The translations under genes were made by a program, and so were the position numbers. 64,000 nucleotides of DNA. It comes from Victivallis sp. Marseille-Q1083. Lineage in GTDB: Bacteria > Verrucomicrobiota > Lentisphaeria > Victivallales > Victivallaceae. The stretch's first letter is position 1. Every line of letters begins with the position of its first letter. Below are positions 8,405 to 15,702 of the stretch, piece after piece. The notes below the pieces were generated by a model that had not been told where the DNA came from, searched no databases, and saw only the letters and a program-made list of their open reading frames with translations. The stretch lies in the NCBI RefSeq assembly GCF_903645315.1, contig NZ_CAHJXL010000001.1:3814350-3878349 (forward strand), given 5' to 3'.

Positions 8405-8597
8405 CTCCGCCTCCATTCTGCTTCGCCAGCCACGCGGCGTATTGGATCAAATTGAAGGTACCGTCGGGATTCTGCGGCGCGCCGGCTTCCACGTCGGCGG
8501 CAAGGACGCCGTCGGAAATGGTGCGCGACCCCGCCTGCGTCAGCAGAAGAATGAGCTTTTCGCGCGGAAGCGCGGTCAGCTTCAAAGAATCTTCCAT
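8385..8597 (-). CDS. Terminase small subunit-like protein
   Basis: A 70-residue protein directly upstream of the large terminase: MEDSLKLTALPREKLILLL, then a helix-turn-helix-like SRTISDGVLAADVEAGAP and the ending NPDGTFNLIQYAAWLAKQ. The phrase D-x-x-A-G-A-P-x-N-x-D-G-T-x-N-L-x-x-Y-x-A-W-L is typical of very short DNA-packaging small subunits that recognise the packaging site. It ends in TAG inside the terminase start region; after that TAG the frame is only the shadow of the next gene, so here TAG acts as a real stop. That matters for judging the amber codons in the portal and the small membrane protein. Confidence 0.6.
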   Translation of the reverse strand: MEDSLKLTALPREKLILLLTQAGSRTISDGVLAADVEAGAPQNPDGTFNLIQYAAWLAKQNGGGDANQSE

Positions 8598-8683
8598 ATA
8601 TAATTCCTTTATCTTGAATAGTTTGGTGGATTAGTGAAAACTCCATGCTTATGTATGGCTAACCTCAACGAAAGGAGCCTGTT

Positions 8684-8977
8684 ATGTGTGAAGAAAGCAT
8701 CTGTGTCGGAGCTGTCGCCGAAGTAAAAATCGGACGACACCTCGTTACCGTCGAAGTTACCGAGATCCTCGAACACGGTTGGCGCGTCCGAAGCCAGTCC
8801 AGCGGCAAAGAGTTTGAAGTCAGCCGGATCGACCGGATTGTGAGCGAGCCGGAAAATCCCGCGCCGGAGTGCCGCACGCCCAAGAAGAAACTGTCGCTCT
8901 TTGAAGCGTGCATCGCCTATTTCCGCACCCAGCCGCGCGACCGCGTGCTCTTTCCCATCTGCTGCAAAAGTATATGA
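8684..8977 (+). CDS. Small accessory protein with an altered C terminus
   Basis: This gene is divergent from the phage operon and has an AAAGGAG site. The first 75 or so residues form a small beta-rich domain (VGAVAEVKIGRHLVTVEVTE, HGWRVRSQSSGKEFEVSRID) followed by a basic linker and KLSLFEACIAYF. The last dozen residues (DRVLFPICCKSI) are read from DNA that belongs to a permease gene in another frame, so the true C terminus was probably lost by recombination near 8950. It resembles short plasmid or phage proteins with a helical C-terminal DNA-binding-like part; no specific function can be named. Confidence 0.5.
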   Translation: MCEESICVGAVAEVKIGRHLVTVEVTEILEHGWRVRSQSSGKEFEVSRIDRIVSEPENPAPECRTPKKKLSLFEACIAYFRTQPRDRVLFPICCKSI

Positions 8978-9284
8978 ATCTCCTGATGGGGCCGCTGCTG
9001 ATTCTGGTCGCAATGGTACTTCGGCGGCTCTCTTCTTCGGGAGCCTGCTCCCGCTGGCGATCAAGTTCAACTCCGGGCTGTTGCTGCCCGCGATCTACGG
9101 AACGGCAACCGGTTTGCCGGTTTTGTTCTTTGCTTTTCTGCTGGCATTTGGAGTCAATCAGCTTGGCAGGACATATCACCGGCTGGCCATGTTCGAACTC
9201 TGGGCTCAGCGGATTACCGGAATCATATTCCTGCTGATCGGACTTTACTTCACGTGTACTGTAACCATGGGGATTGCGATATGA
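8950..9284 (+). pseudogene. Remnant of an ArsG-type permease
   Basis: At 8956-9020 one frame reads LLQKYMNLLMGPLLILVAMV and a second frame then reads AALFFGSLLPLAIKFNSGLL, LPAIYGTATGLPVLFFAFLL, AFGVNQLGRTYHRL and a last membrane helix, TGIIFLLIGLYFT, ending at 9284. Together these match the C-terminal half of the aminobenzylarsenical efflux permease ArsG / CcdA-like family, with the stretch between VAMV and AALFFG deleted and the N-terminal half missing. The family is a multi-helix inner-membrane transporter. The remaining piece cannot be functional. Confidence 0.65.
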
Positions 9285-9496
9285 GTTGCGCCAATGTCAA
9301 AGAATGCGCCTGTCCGAAGAAGAGTTGTCCGAATCATGGCGTCTGTTGCCGCTGTGTCGTCAAGCACCGGACAACGGACAGCCTGCCGTATTGCCTCTTT
9401 CTGGATAACGAGGGCGATAAGAGCGTCCGGAACTATTACCGCAAGCGAAAGAGCGATTCGAAGACGAAGAATGAAGAGGCGTTTGCCGGTAAATAG
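9281..9496 (+). CDS. Cysteine-rich small protein (DUF6485-like)
   Basis: The ATG at 9281 overlaps the stop of the permease remnant (ATGA). The 71-residue product starts MSCANVKECACPKKSCPNHG and continues VCCRCVVKHRTTDSLPYCLF, giving eight cysteines in the first 40 residues, then a charged tail. The C-x4-C-x-C and C-x-x-HG-x-CC-x-C-V spacing looks like a metal-binding knuckle and resembles DUF6485 proteins, which often sit beside such permeases. It was probably co-transcribed with the permease when that was intact. It may bind metal; that is inference. Confidence 0.6.
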   Translation: MSCANVKECACPKKSCPNHGVCCRCVVKHRTTDSLPYCLFLDNEGDKSVRNYYRKRKSDSKTKNEEAFAGK

Positions 9497-9552
9497 GACT
9501 GGATCGTTGTAATTATCACGTCGGAAAGTCGTTTCAGGCAAAGAAAGTGAAA

Positions 9553-9593
9553 AGCAGCCTTGCCGGTCAACCATCGACCGGCAGGTTGCTTCT
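9553..9593 (+). terminator. Strong hairpin after the cysteine-rich gene
   Basis: GCAGCCTTGCCGGTC at 9555-9569 pairs with GACCGGCAGGTTGC at 9577-9590 around a short loop, flanked by AA and TT. It lies 57 bases after the stop at 9496 and is followed by TTCTTACC, a weak U tract, so it is probably the terminator of the 9281 gene. Confidence 0.5.
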
Positions 9594-9823
9594 TACCAAA
9601 ATAATATTCGCCTGAAACAGATTGATCTGCGCGACAGCAGAAAGAATAGCCGGACAAGCATCCGGTACACGCTTGACTTATTGCTTTCAGGTGGTTATAG
9701 TATCAATAAGCCGTGTTGCCACGGCTGTGCTGTTTCCCGATATACCGTATTCTTTTCATCAAGTGTATCCCTAAAACCCGCCAAGTTGAAAGTACATTTG
9801 ACCCAGTCAATAAGGCTGTTGAA

Positions 9824-9957
9824 AAGAACGCCGGTAGTCGATTTGTGTCTTCACATCTTCGACTTCCGGACGCTTCTTTTTACACTTATTGACGGGTTCT
9901 TGGCGGGACCTTAGGGATTGTAACTGGAAGCGTCCTCTTTTTTTGTGGCGCTTCCCA
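9824..9957 (+). promoter_or_regulatory. Structured leader with mutually exclusive hairpins
   Basis: Hairpin A (9824-9878) pairs AAGAA, CCGG, AGTCGA and TGTG with CACA, TCGACT, CCGG and CTTCTT and is followed by TTTT. Hairpin C pairs GGAAGCG (9926-9932) with CGCTTCC (9949-9955). GGACGCTTC (9868-9876), which is in the 3' arm of A, can instead pair perfectly over nine bases with GAAGCGTCC (9927-9935), which is in the 5' arm of C. This layout is that of an attenuator or riboswitch expression platform. It is upstream of a small ORF (9974) and the YaaW-like gene (10102). Confidence 0.45.
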
Positions 9958-9973
9958 ACCAAGGAGGTCGCCC

Positions 9974-10078
9974 ATGCCATATCCGAACTCACCCTCTCCA
10001 CTGCCCAACGTGCCGCACCGGAACTGCCACTGCCACAGGGGTACTGTTCCATATAATCCTTGGCATATAAACCACTAA
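9974..10078 (+). CDS. 34-residue small ORF, candidate leader peptide
   Basis: An ATG at 9974 has a near-perfect AAGGAGG site at 9961-9967. The product begins MPYPNSPSPLPNVPHRNCHC and ends VPYNPWHINH. It is rich in Pro, Asn and His with a CHCH pair, and has no hydrophobic segment. It ends with TAA only 24 bases before the ATG of the next gene, which has its own site. Proline-rich runs and two close cysteines would suit translational sensing or metal binding. The folded leader just upstream supports a regulatory role. No homologue is recognised. Confidence 0.45.
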   Translation: MPYPNSPSPLPNVPHRNCHCHRGTVPYNPWHINH

Positions 10079-10101
10079 TACCACAGAGGAGAGCAGAAAT
10101 C

Positions 10102-11076
10102 ATGGGAGCATTCTTTGATCAGGACCTGAGTCCGGTACTCAGGATGGCGGACAACCAAGACCTTGAATTCCTGGTGAATTTACTCCAAAAGCAACTCACG
10201 AGTACCCTGGGGGCGTATGAGGCTTATAAGAAACACCACCCGAACCACCGGATGTATGCGGATGCCATCGCTGCGGAGCTCTGCGAGTTCGGCGGCAACA
10301 GCTTCGCGAATCTCTACCGAGGCCAGGGACCGGCCTATCAGTCCATTGTCTGCGACGTTGCGGCGAAGTTGAAAGTTCCCTACAACAAGAAACAGTCCGC
10401 AGAGATGATAGAAGATTCCATTCTCCGCGTGGTGCTGGAGAAAGCCTTGGAGCGAATGAGCGATGAAGAGAAACGCGAACTATTAAAAGCATCAGGCGGT
10501 ACATTTCATTTCTCCGCGAAGGGGGCGGCACTGACTGCGGCGGTAATAGCTCTGTTCCGCGCAGGCGGTTTCAAGTCGTATCAGATCACGGTGATTCTGG
10601 TTTCTGCTATCGCAAAAGCCATCCTGGGACATGGCTTGGCGTTTGGCACCATGGCTACAATCACCTATGCGGCTTCTATTATGGTGGGACCGGTGGGCTG
10701 GGCGCTGACTGGAATTTGGACTGCTGTAGACATTGCCGGTCCCGCCTATCGGGTTACAACGCCAGCCGTCCTGTATGTGGCAATGCTGCGTAAGAAGATC
10801 GCCTTTGAATCCGGAAAAGGCGAGAAGGAATGCATACAGTCTGATGATGATCTGATCTTCTTCAGAAAGAATCTTGTCAGAACGCTGGACAAGTATGGAA
10901 TCTTCGTACTGGACCCCTTTCGGCCGTTCGTGAATCGTTCCTATTGGGAGGAGATCGTGAGAAAACTTGCGAAATGCGATCTGACCCCGGATGAACAGCG
11001 CTTGGTGGCGATCATCCGCAAGCAGTTACCTCCTCTGCCAAGCCAGGAAGACGATAGAGAAAGAGAATCAGACTGA
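10102..11076 (+). CDS. YaaW-like (UPF0174/DUF3944-type) protein
   Basis: The 324-residue protein starts at 10102 behind AGAGGAG. Its centre matches the YaaW family of Escherichia coli: IAAELCEFGGNSFANLYRGQ, YQSIVCDVAAKLKVPYNKKQ, then an alanine/glycine-rich hydrophobic stretch at about residues 150-235 (ALTAAVIALFRAGGFK, ILGHGLAFGTMATITYA, VGPVGWALTGIWTAVDIAG) and AYRVTTPAVLYVAMLRKK. The C-terminal 80 residues are an extra charged domain not present in short YaaW. The biochemical role of the family is unknown; the hydrophobic centre suggests membrane contact. It is followed by a WxQPQ-repeat protein and a Pif1-like helicase on the same strand. Confidence 0.75.
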   Translation: MGAFFDQDLSPVLRMADNQDLEFLVNLLQKQLTSTLGAYEAYKKHHPNHRMYADAIAAELCEFGGNSFANLYRGQGPAYQSIVCDVAAKLKVPYNKKQSAEMIEDSILRVVLEKALERMSDEEKRELLKASGGTFHFSAKGAALTAAVIALFRAGGFKSYQITVILVSAIAKAILGHGLAFGTMATITYAASIMVGPVGWALTGIWTAVDIAGPAYRVTTPAVLYVAMLRKKIAFESGKGEKECIQSDDDLIFFRKNLVRTLDKYGIFVLDPFRPFVNRSYWEEIVRKLAKCDLTPDEQRLVAIIRKQLPPLPSQEDDRERESD

Positions 11077-11087
11077 GTGATCTGAGG

Positions 11088-11110
11088 AGGACGGAATGCC
11101 TCTCCGTCCT
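11088..11110 (+). terminator. Hairpin after the YaaW-like gene
   Basis: AGGACGGA (11088-11095) pairs with TCCGTCCT (11103-11110) around a seven-base loop, 12 bases after the stop at 11076. No U tract follows, so it may be a transcript-end or processing hairpin and not a full intrinsic terminator. Confidence 0.35.
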
Positions 11111-11355
11111 CACGTACGCCAAGTTCGGCCGCATATCCGGAACAGCTTAACGCGCCGAAGTAAGCATCTGGTTTTAAATAGCTCTTCCGGTACCATGATC
11201 GCACGGGATGGAGACCTCTGAGGCTGCCTGTTTACCGGGAAGCTATACAGGGATATGGAAGGCCCCAAACGGCATTAGCCTTATCTCCCGTTAGCAAAAA
11301 ACAAATGGAATATCGAGCAAATGACGTTCGAAGAAGTACAACAAGAGGGAGTATC

Positions 11356-12618
11356 ATGGATACATTCAAAGAGAAGCTGAATCTATTATGGGGAGAAGTT
11401 CTGGTTCCGGTCTACTTGGGAGAGATCGAACAAGTAGCGGTTGCATTCCGTAACGGTGACTTTGATCACCTCACCTCCCGTCCGGATAATGATCTCATGA
11501 CTGAGCTGGTTTACATCTTCACCGCTGAACCGGAATGGCTCCAATCATTCACACATTGGGACTGGTTTGAGGCAAGAGACTGGGCGCAGCTTTTAAGCAA
11601 GCAACCGCAGTACGCGTCAAGGTTTGATAAATGGAATGAGTTGGAGCCTCATGATTGGGTTGTTCTTCTATCTGATCAACCGCAGTACGCGTCAAGGTTT
11701 GATAAATGGAATGAGCTGTTCAGTAGTGATTGGACTGAGCTTCTATGTAATCAACCGCAGTTCGCTTCAAGGTTTGATAAATGGAATGAGTTGAACAGTA
11801 GTGATTGGGTTGAGCTTTTGGGAAGGCAGCCGCAATTTGCAGATAAGGTTTCCGACTGGAAGGGACTGAGTTCTTTCTGGCATCTCATTGTTTCGGAACA
11901 GCCGCAACTATATCCTTATTTTGACCAGAGGGTAATGAAGTTACTACTGGGATGGGCTTGGGGGTTTGTGTTACAACAGCAACCTCAGTTGGAACCCCAT
12001 TGCCCATGGGAGTTGTTCACAGAAAGCGATTGGAATAATTTTACCGACAAATGCTCGCTTTTTGTGGAGAAACTCAAGTTGGAGGTACTGCACGCAGAAG
12101 CCTGGAGTAAGCTGTTACCCGAACACCCGGAGCTTGCCGATCGTTGTTACTTGTGGGATGAGTTCTCGATCTCCTATTGGAGCTCCCTCATGGCTGCACA
12201 GCCACAATTCATTTCGAAGTATGAAGAATATCATAAATGGAGTGAATTGAGCGGCAGTGACTGGGCGAGGGTTCTGAGTAGCCAACCTACCTTGAGCGGG
12301 GAGTGTGACAAGGTAAACGGGTGGTTGAAGATGAATGGGCGAAATTGGAGCAATCTTTTGATACACCAACCTCAGTTCTCTCCCCGATGTGACAAGTGGC
12401 ACGAGTTGAATGGGATAAACTGGGCTTCGTTACTTCATTACCAGCCTCAGTTTGCGGAGAAGCGCCCACCGGAAAACACGGAAAGTATCGCTGAGTATCT
12501 CCGAACGATGCCATACGAGAAAGTACCTCGTCCTGGCCGTTCGGAACGCCTCACGCGCATCTTGGGACGCATTGAGAATGAGAAAGAGGATGCCAAGCCG
12601 GAGCAGGACTGCGAGTGA
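11356..12618 (+). CDS. Tandem WxxLLxxQPQ-repeat protein
   Basis: The 420-residue protein starts at 11356 behind AAGAGGGAG. After an N-terminal helical part of about 55 residues it consists of about a dozen repeats of 23-25 residues with the pattern DW-x-x-LL-x-x-QPQ-[YF]-A-x-[RK]-[FC]-DKW-x-EL. The first three copies are almost identical even at DNA level (11602-11800: QPQYASRFDKWNEL repeated), and later copies are diverged or shortened. The C terminus is basic and charged. Regular helix pairs of this size suggest a curved repeat scaffold for protein binding. I do not recognise a characterised family. It sits between the YaaW-like gene and the Pif1-like helicase. Confidence 0.7.
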   Translation: MDTFKEKLNLLWGEVLVPVYLGEIEQVAVAFRNGDFDHLTSRPDNDLMTELVYIFTAEPEWLQSFTHWDWFEARDWAQLLSKQPQYASRFDKWNELEPHDWVVLLSDQPQYASRFDKWNELFSSDWTELLCNQPQFASRFDKWNELNSSDWVELLGRQPQFADKVSDWKGLSSFWHLIVSEQPQLYPYFDQRVMKLLLGWAWGFVLQQQPQLEPHCPWELFTESDWNNFTDKCSLFVEKLKLEVLHAEAWSKLLPEHPELADRCYLWDEFSISYWSSLMAAQPQFISKYEEYHKWSELSGSDWARVLSSQPTLSGECDKVNGWLKMNGRNWSNLLIHQPQFSPRCDKWHELNGINWASLLHYQPQFAEKRPPENTESIAEYLRTMPYEKVPRPGRSERLTRILGRIENEKEDAKPEQDCE

Positions 12619-12829
12619 TTTCCATGACAGCCGGTTTAGGTTGAGATTTGCGTCGGCTTGCTGCTCAAGAAGCCCATGTGGGGAATATTCCCATACCTGA
12701 TCATGTGTGTCTGCTGTATCTACTGGTTCCTGACAGCCAAATGAAAGGATGAGGCGTGAGCAGGAAAAGAAACCTGGTAACTTGTCGTATCAGATGATGA
12801 TTCCGGTTCAACCTTCCATGCAATAATAA

Positions 12830-14617
12830 ATGAGTGAAGATATACAACTGAGTCCGGAGCAGGAGAAGGCTTTACGCCTGATGCTTTCCGGCAAGAATGT
12901 CTTTTTGACCGGGGAGGCCGGAACCGGGAAATCCACTATCCTGCGGGAATTCCGGGAGCGATGTACCCGCGAGTGCGTCTTTCTTGCTCCGACCGGTATT
13001 GCCGCCATCAATGTAGGAGGTGCTACCTTACACAGTTTCTTCCTGCTGAAACCGGGATTGATGACCCCGGATTCCATAGAAGAAGTCGGCAGCAAGTCGC
13101 ACCGGGCGCTGATCCGTAAGGTCAAGACCATTGTGATCGACGAGGTTTCGATGGTACGAAGCGATATCTTTGCCGCGATTGATTTTCGTCTTCGCTCTTT
13201 GGCCCGTGGCGGCAGTCAGCAGAAACCGTTCGGCGGGAAACAACTCATACTGGTCGGCGACTTCTTCCAGCTGCCGCCTGTGGTAAAGACGGAAACGGAA
13301 GATTCCTATCTGAATCACGAATTAGGTGGGTATTATGCGTTCCAGACCGCTTTGTGGCGACAGGCGAACTTCCACAATATCTTCCTGAAGACGGTACACC
13401 GTCAGCAGAACGACAATCTTTTTCTTTTAATCCTGAATCATATCCGGCACGGCGAACTGGAATCCCCGGATATTCATTTGGACGGTTCGACCGATGGAAT
13501 GAATGTCTTGGAAGCATTGACGAAGCTCTGTGCCAATCAGCCGCCGCTGGAACCGGAACCTGTCTATCTTTGCACCACCAATCGGGAAGCGCAGACCTTG
13601 AACATGGTTCAGAAGAGTCTGCTTACCGGTGAGAACTTCATCTTCCGGGCGGTGGTCACCGGGAAGTTTCAAGAACGGGATTATCCGACCTCTCCGCTTT
13701 TAGAGCTCAAGATAGGAGCACGGGTGATGGTGCTCAACAACAAACGTACCCCGGACGGCGAATTTGAATATGTGAATGGTGAAGTGGGGGTGGTTGAAGG
13801 GATCACGCAGACCTCGACTCCTGCCGTGCAAGTCTTTCTGGATAACGGAAAACATGTGTCGATCCAGCCGACTCAATGGACTAATATGGAGTATGAGCTG
13901 GAAACGGATCGGATCAGCGGAAAAGAGGTGATCCGGCAAAAGGAGGTTGGAACTTTCGTCCAGCTTCCTTTGAAGCTCGCTTACGCGATCACAGTGCATA
14001 AGTCCCAGGGCCTGAGTTTGGAACGGGTTGCTTTGAAGCTCGGAAGCGGCTGCTTTTCTCACGGACAGCTCTACACCGCGCTCTCCCGCTGCCGCAGCAT
14101 CAGAAACCTGCGGATTGACCGCCGGCTCTACGCGGAAGATGTCATTCTTGATCCGGCGGTCATTGATTTTTACAGGCAACTGGAAAAGCCGGAGCCGGAA
14201 CGCAAAGAGATCACGCTGACGATTCCGAAGGAGCATGAAGCCGCTGTCATGGCGCTGTTGGCGCAACTTCAAGGAAAAACGCTCCCGTCTGCAAAGGCTC
14301 CCGCTCTGCCGGAGTTTCCGCTTTTCTCCGCTTCAGTCGAAGAAGAGCAAAGGATCACCTCACACTCGGATATTGACAAGTTGCTGATTGTCTACCGAAA
14401 TCAGACCGGAGAGGAAAGATCCGATGGAAAGACAAACCGCAAGAATGGAACCGGCTTCAATAAAGCAGATGCGCCGACCCTTTCCGGGCTGGCAGAACAA
14501 TATTTGTCCAACGGTTTCCTGACGCAATCAGAACTGAAGGAGGTCGGCAGGAGGATTGCGAAATACAAAAAGCAATGGGAACCCATGACTGAAGATCGAC
14601 AGGATTATCTGTTTTAA
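12830..14617 (+). CDS. Pif1/RecD-family DNA helicase
   Basis: The 595-residue protein is a superfamily 1B helicase. Walker A GEAGTGKST is at residues 28-36, motif Ia is FLAPTGIAAINVGG, Walker B IVIDEVSMVR is at about 101-110, motif III is LILVGDFFQLPPV, and the C-terminal motifs include AITVHKSQGLSLERV and GQLYTALSRCRS. The Pif1 signature is kept throughout. The C-terminal 140 residues are lower complexity, with an HRDC-like or helical end (LAEQYLSNGFLTQSELKEVG). The family unwinds DNA 5' to 3', including G-quadruplexes and forks. The gene has only a weak ribosome site. It belongs to the accessory group 9.8-14.6 kb. Confidence 0.85.
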   Translation: MSEDIQLSPEQEKALRLMLSGKNVFLTGEAGTGKSTILREFRERCTRECVFLAPTGIAAINVGGATLHSFFLLKPGLMTPDSIEEVGSKSHRALIRKVKTIVIDEVSMVRSDIFAAIDFRLRSLARGGSQQKPFGGKQLILVGDFFQLPPVVKTETEDSYLNHELGGYYAFQTALWRQANFHNIFLKTVHRQQNDNLFLLILNHIRHGELESPDIHLDGSTDGMNVLEALTKLCANQPPLEPEPVYLCTTNREAQTLNMVQKSLLTGENFIFRAVVTGKFQERDYPTSPLLELKIGARVMVLNNKRTPDGEFEYVNGEVGVVEGITQTSTPAVQVFLDNGKHVSIQPTQWTNMEYELETDRISGKEVIRQKEVGTFVQLPLKLAYAITVHKSQGLSLERVALKLGSGCFSHGQLYTALSRCRSIRNLRIDRRLYAEDVILDPAVIDFYRQLEKPEPERKEITLTIPKEHEAAVMALLAQLQGKTLPSAKAPALPEFPLFSASVEEEQRITSHSDIDKLLIVYRNQTGEERSDGKTNRKNGTGFNKADAPTLSGLAEQYLSNGFLTQSELKEVGRRIAKYKKQWEPMTEDRQDYLF

Positions 14618-15122
14618 GGGCTCTGGAATCAGGAAACCGATTTGCCGGGTCAAGGGCATTATCCTTCAGGCAAGCGTTGCCGCCTGCGAACACATGGACA
14701 AAGATGCCGGTGCGGCCTGTTCAAGAGATTGCAGTCTGGTTTCACTCTGCCGATACCATTCCGTTCATCCATCAACGCCAGAATCCGGTCAGGACGCGAC
14801 AATGACTACCGGCTTTTCAATGAATAAGAGACCGTCGCCCCTGTTGGTGATGGTGTCGTAAAGCTTATGCCGGAGATCGGGGCCATTCACGGCCCCGCTC
14901 TCCGGTAATCATCATGGTACAGACCCAGAGCTTTCCTTACGGAAGATAGCCGGGAGCGGACTTCAGAAACAATCAACTCCATACATAAAGGAAGGGTTAT
15001 GCTCCAACCGCCGATATTCCCCATGACAGCCAGGCTTCCGCAAGCCGGGAATGCCCTGTTTTGATGCCTCCAAGCCGGGTATATTGACAGGCTTCCAAAG
15101 TGCTGATGTTCCTTGTTCATGT

Positions 15123-15160
15123 CGCGGGGTGGAGCAGTGGCAGCTCGTCAGGCTCAGAAT
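15123..15160 (+). repeat. Partial initiator tRNA copy, inverted relative to the intact gene
   Basis: This segment matches the 5' half of the tRNA gene at 15375-15449 at 34 of 38 positions (acceptor strand, D arm and most of the anticodon arm) but on the opposite strand. The T arm is missing, so it is not a working tRNA. CCCCGC at 15183-15188 can still pair with its acceptor strand. It looks like a remnant of integration or excision at the tRNA. Confidence 0.7.
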
Positions 15161-15194
15161 CGGGCTTGACTTTAGAAGCGTTCCCCGCTATATT

Positions 15195-15330
15195 TGATTA
15201 CACTTTGATTACACTTTCCAGTGTTCAAAGGCTCCGAAACCCCGTCATCCGGACGGGGACGGACAGGATCAGCAAGAAGCAGAACAAAAGCTCCAGCAAG
15301 GACTATTGAGCTGTAATCACTTCGTAATCA
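15195..15330. repeat. Four TGATTAC motifs, two direct and two inverted, 11-bp spacing
   Basis: TGATTAC occurs at 15195-15201 and 15206-15212, and its reverse complement GTAATCA at 15313-15319 and 15324-15330. Both pairs have an 11-base period, so each pair lies on one face of the helix, and the two pairs mirror each other around about 15263. This is the arrangement of binding sites for an integrase, excisionase or other DNA-binding protein. Confidence 0.5.
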
Positions 15331-15334
15331 AGAC

Positions 15335-15368
15335 AAAAATAAAGCGGACTCAGCACTGAGTCCGCGGA
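15335..15368 (-). terminator. Intrinsic terminator of the tRNA gene
   Basis: On the minus strand GCGGACTCAG and CTGAGTCCGC (15344-15365) form a perfect ten-base-pair stem followed by TTTATTTTTG. It lies about 10 bases after the tRNA 3' end. Confidence 0.8.
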
Positions 15369-15374
15369 TTTCAT

Positions 15375-15449
15375 TGGTAGCGGGGGTTGGAATCGAACCA
15401 ACGGCCTTCAGGTTATGAGCCTGACGAGCTACCACTGCTCCACCCCGCA
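15375..15449 (-). tRNA. tRNA-Met (CAT), probably the initiator
   Basis: The 75-base gene folds as a cloverleaf with anticodon CAT in CTCATAA, a D arm GAGC/GCTC, a T arm GTTGG-TTCGATT-CCAAC and an encoded CCA end. Base 1 (T) and base 72 (T) do not pair, and the D stem has the A11-T24 pair; both are marks of initiator tRNAs. The anticodon stem ends in AGG/CCT in place of the usual three G-C pairs. The neighbouring inverted partial copy and terminator are listed separately. Confidence 0.85.
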
Positions 15450-15702
15450 ACATGGAATCGGTATAAAAATAGAATATACCAGCCTTGCGGGTTTTGTCAA
15501 GTATGAATTACCGGTTTCTGGCAGAATTATGAGGATTTGAGGGCGGTTGCTTGACAAGGACTGGCTGGCGAAATCTGAATTTTTCATGGACGGTCCGTTG
15601 TAATTGGCTGAAAACAAAGCAATATTGATGCGATACGGCAGTGGGAGTGCGAAAAGAATTGCTTTTTGAAAAAATATTGATACGGAACGTGAGGTGGCTT
15701 GA

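Larger units (their letters stand above)
9497..9973. other. Gene-free stretch rich in RNA hairpins
   Basis: No convincing protein gene is seen here. It holds a long hairpin at 9553-9593 and a structured leader at 9824-9957, listed separately. Short open frames on both strands lack ribosome sites and have low-complexity products. Confidence 0.5.
14618..15374. other. Gene-free stretch between the helicase gene and the tRNA
   Basis: No supported gene in about 750 bases. The right part holds a partial tRNA copy (15123-15160), four TGATTAC motifs and the tRNA terminator, listed separately. The left part (14618-15100) shows no clear feature. Confidence 0.6.

Noticed and set aside
1-8600. Whole-phage reassignment of UAG
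   Set aside because: The small terminase ends in a genuine TAG, most phage genes are free of internal TAG, and no suppressor tRNA is seen in the window. Two point nonsense mutations or local readthrough remain more likely.
9681-9914. A 77-codon plus-strand frame
   Set aside because: It runs through the hairpin region and has no ribosome site; the RNA structure explains the region better.
12660-12745. A possible 22-residue membrane peptide (MWGIFPYLIMCVCCIYWFLT)
   Set aside because: It is hydrophobic and sits in the gap before the helicase gene, but lacks a ribosome site and a clear start; not enough to call.
15123-15190. A second working tRNA on the plus strand, or a tmRNA end
   Set aside because: The acceptor strands can pair, but there is no T arm and the anticodon stem does not close.
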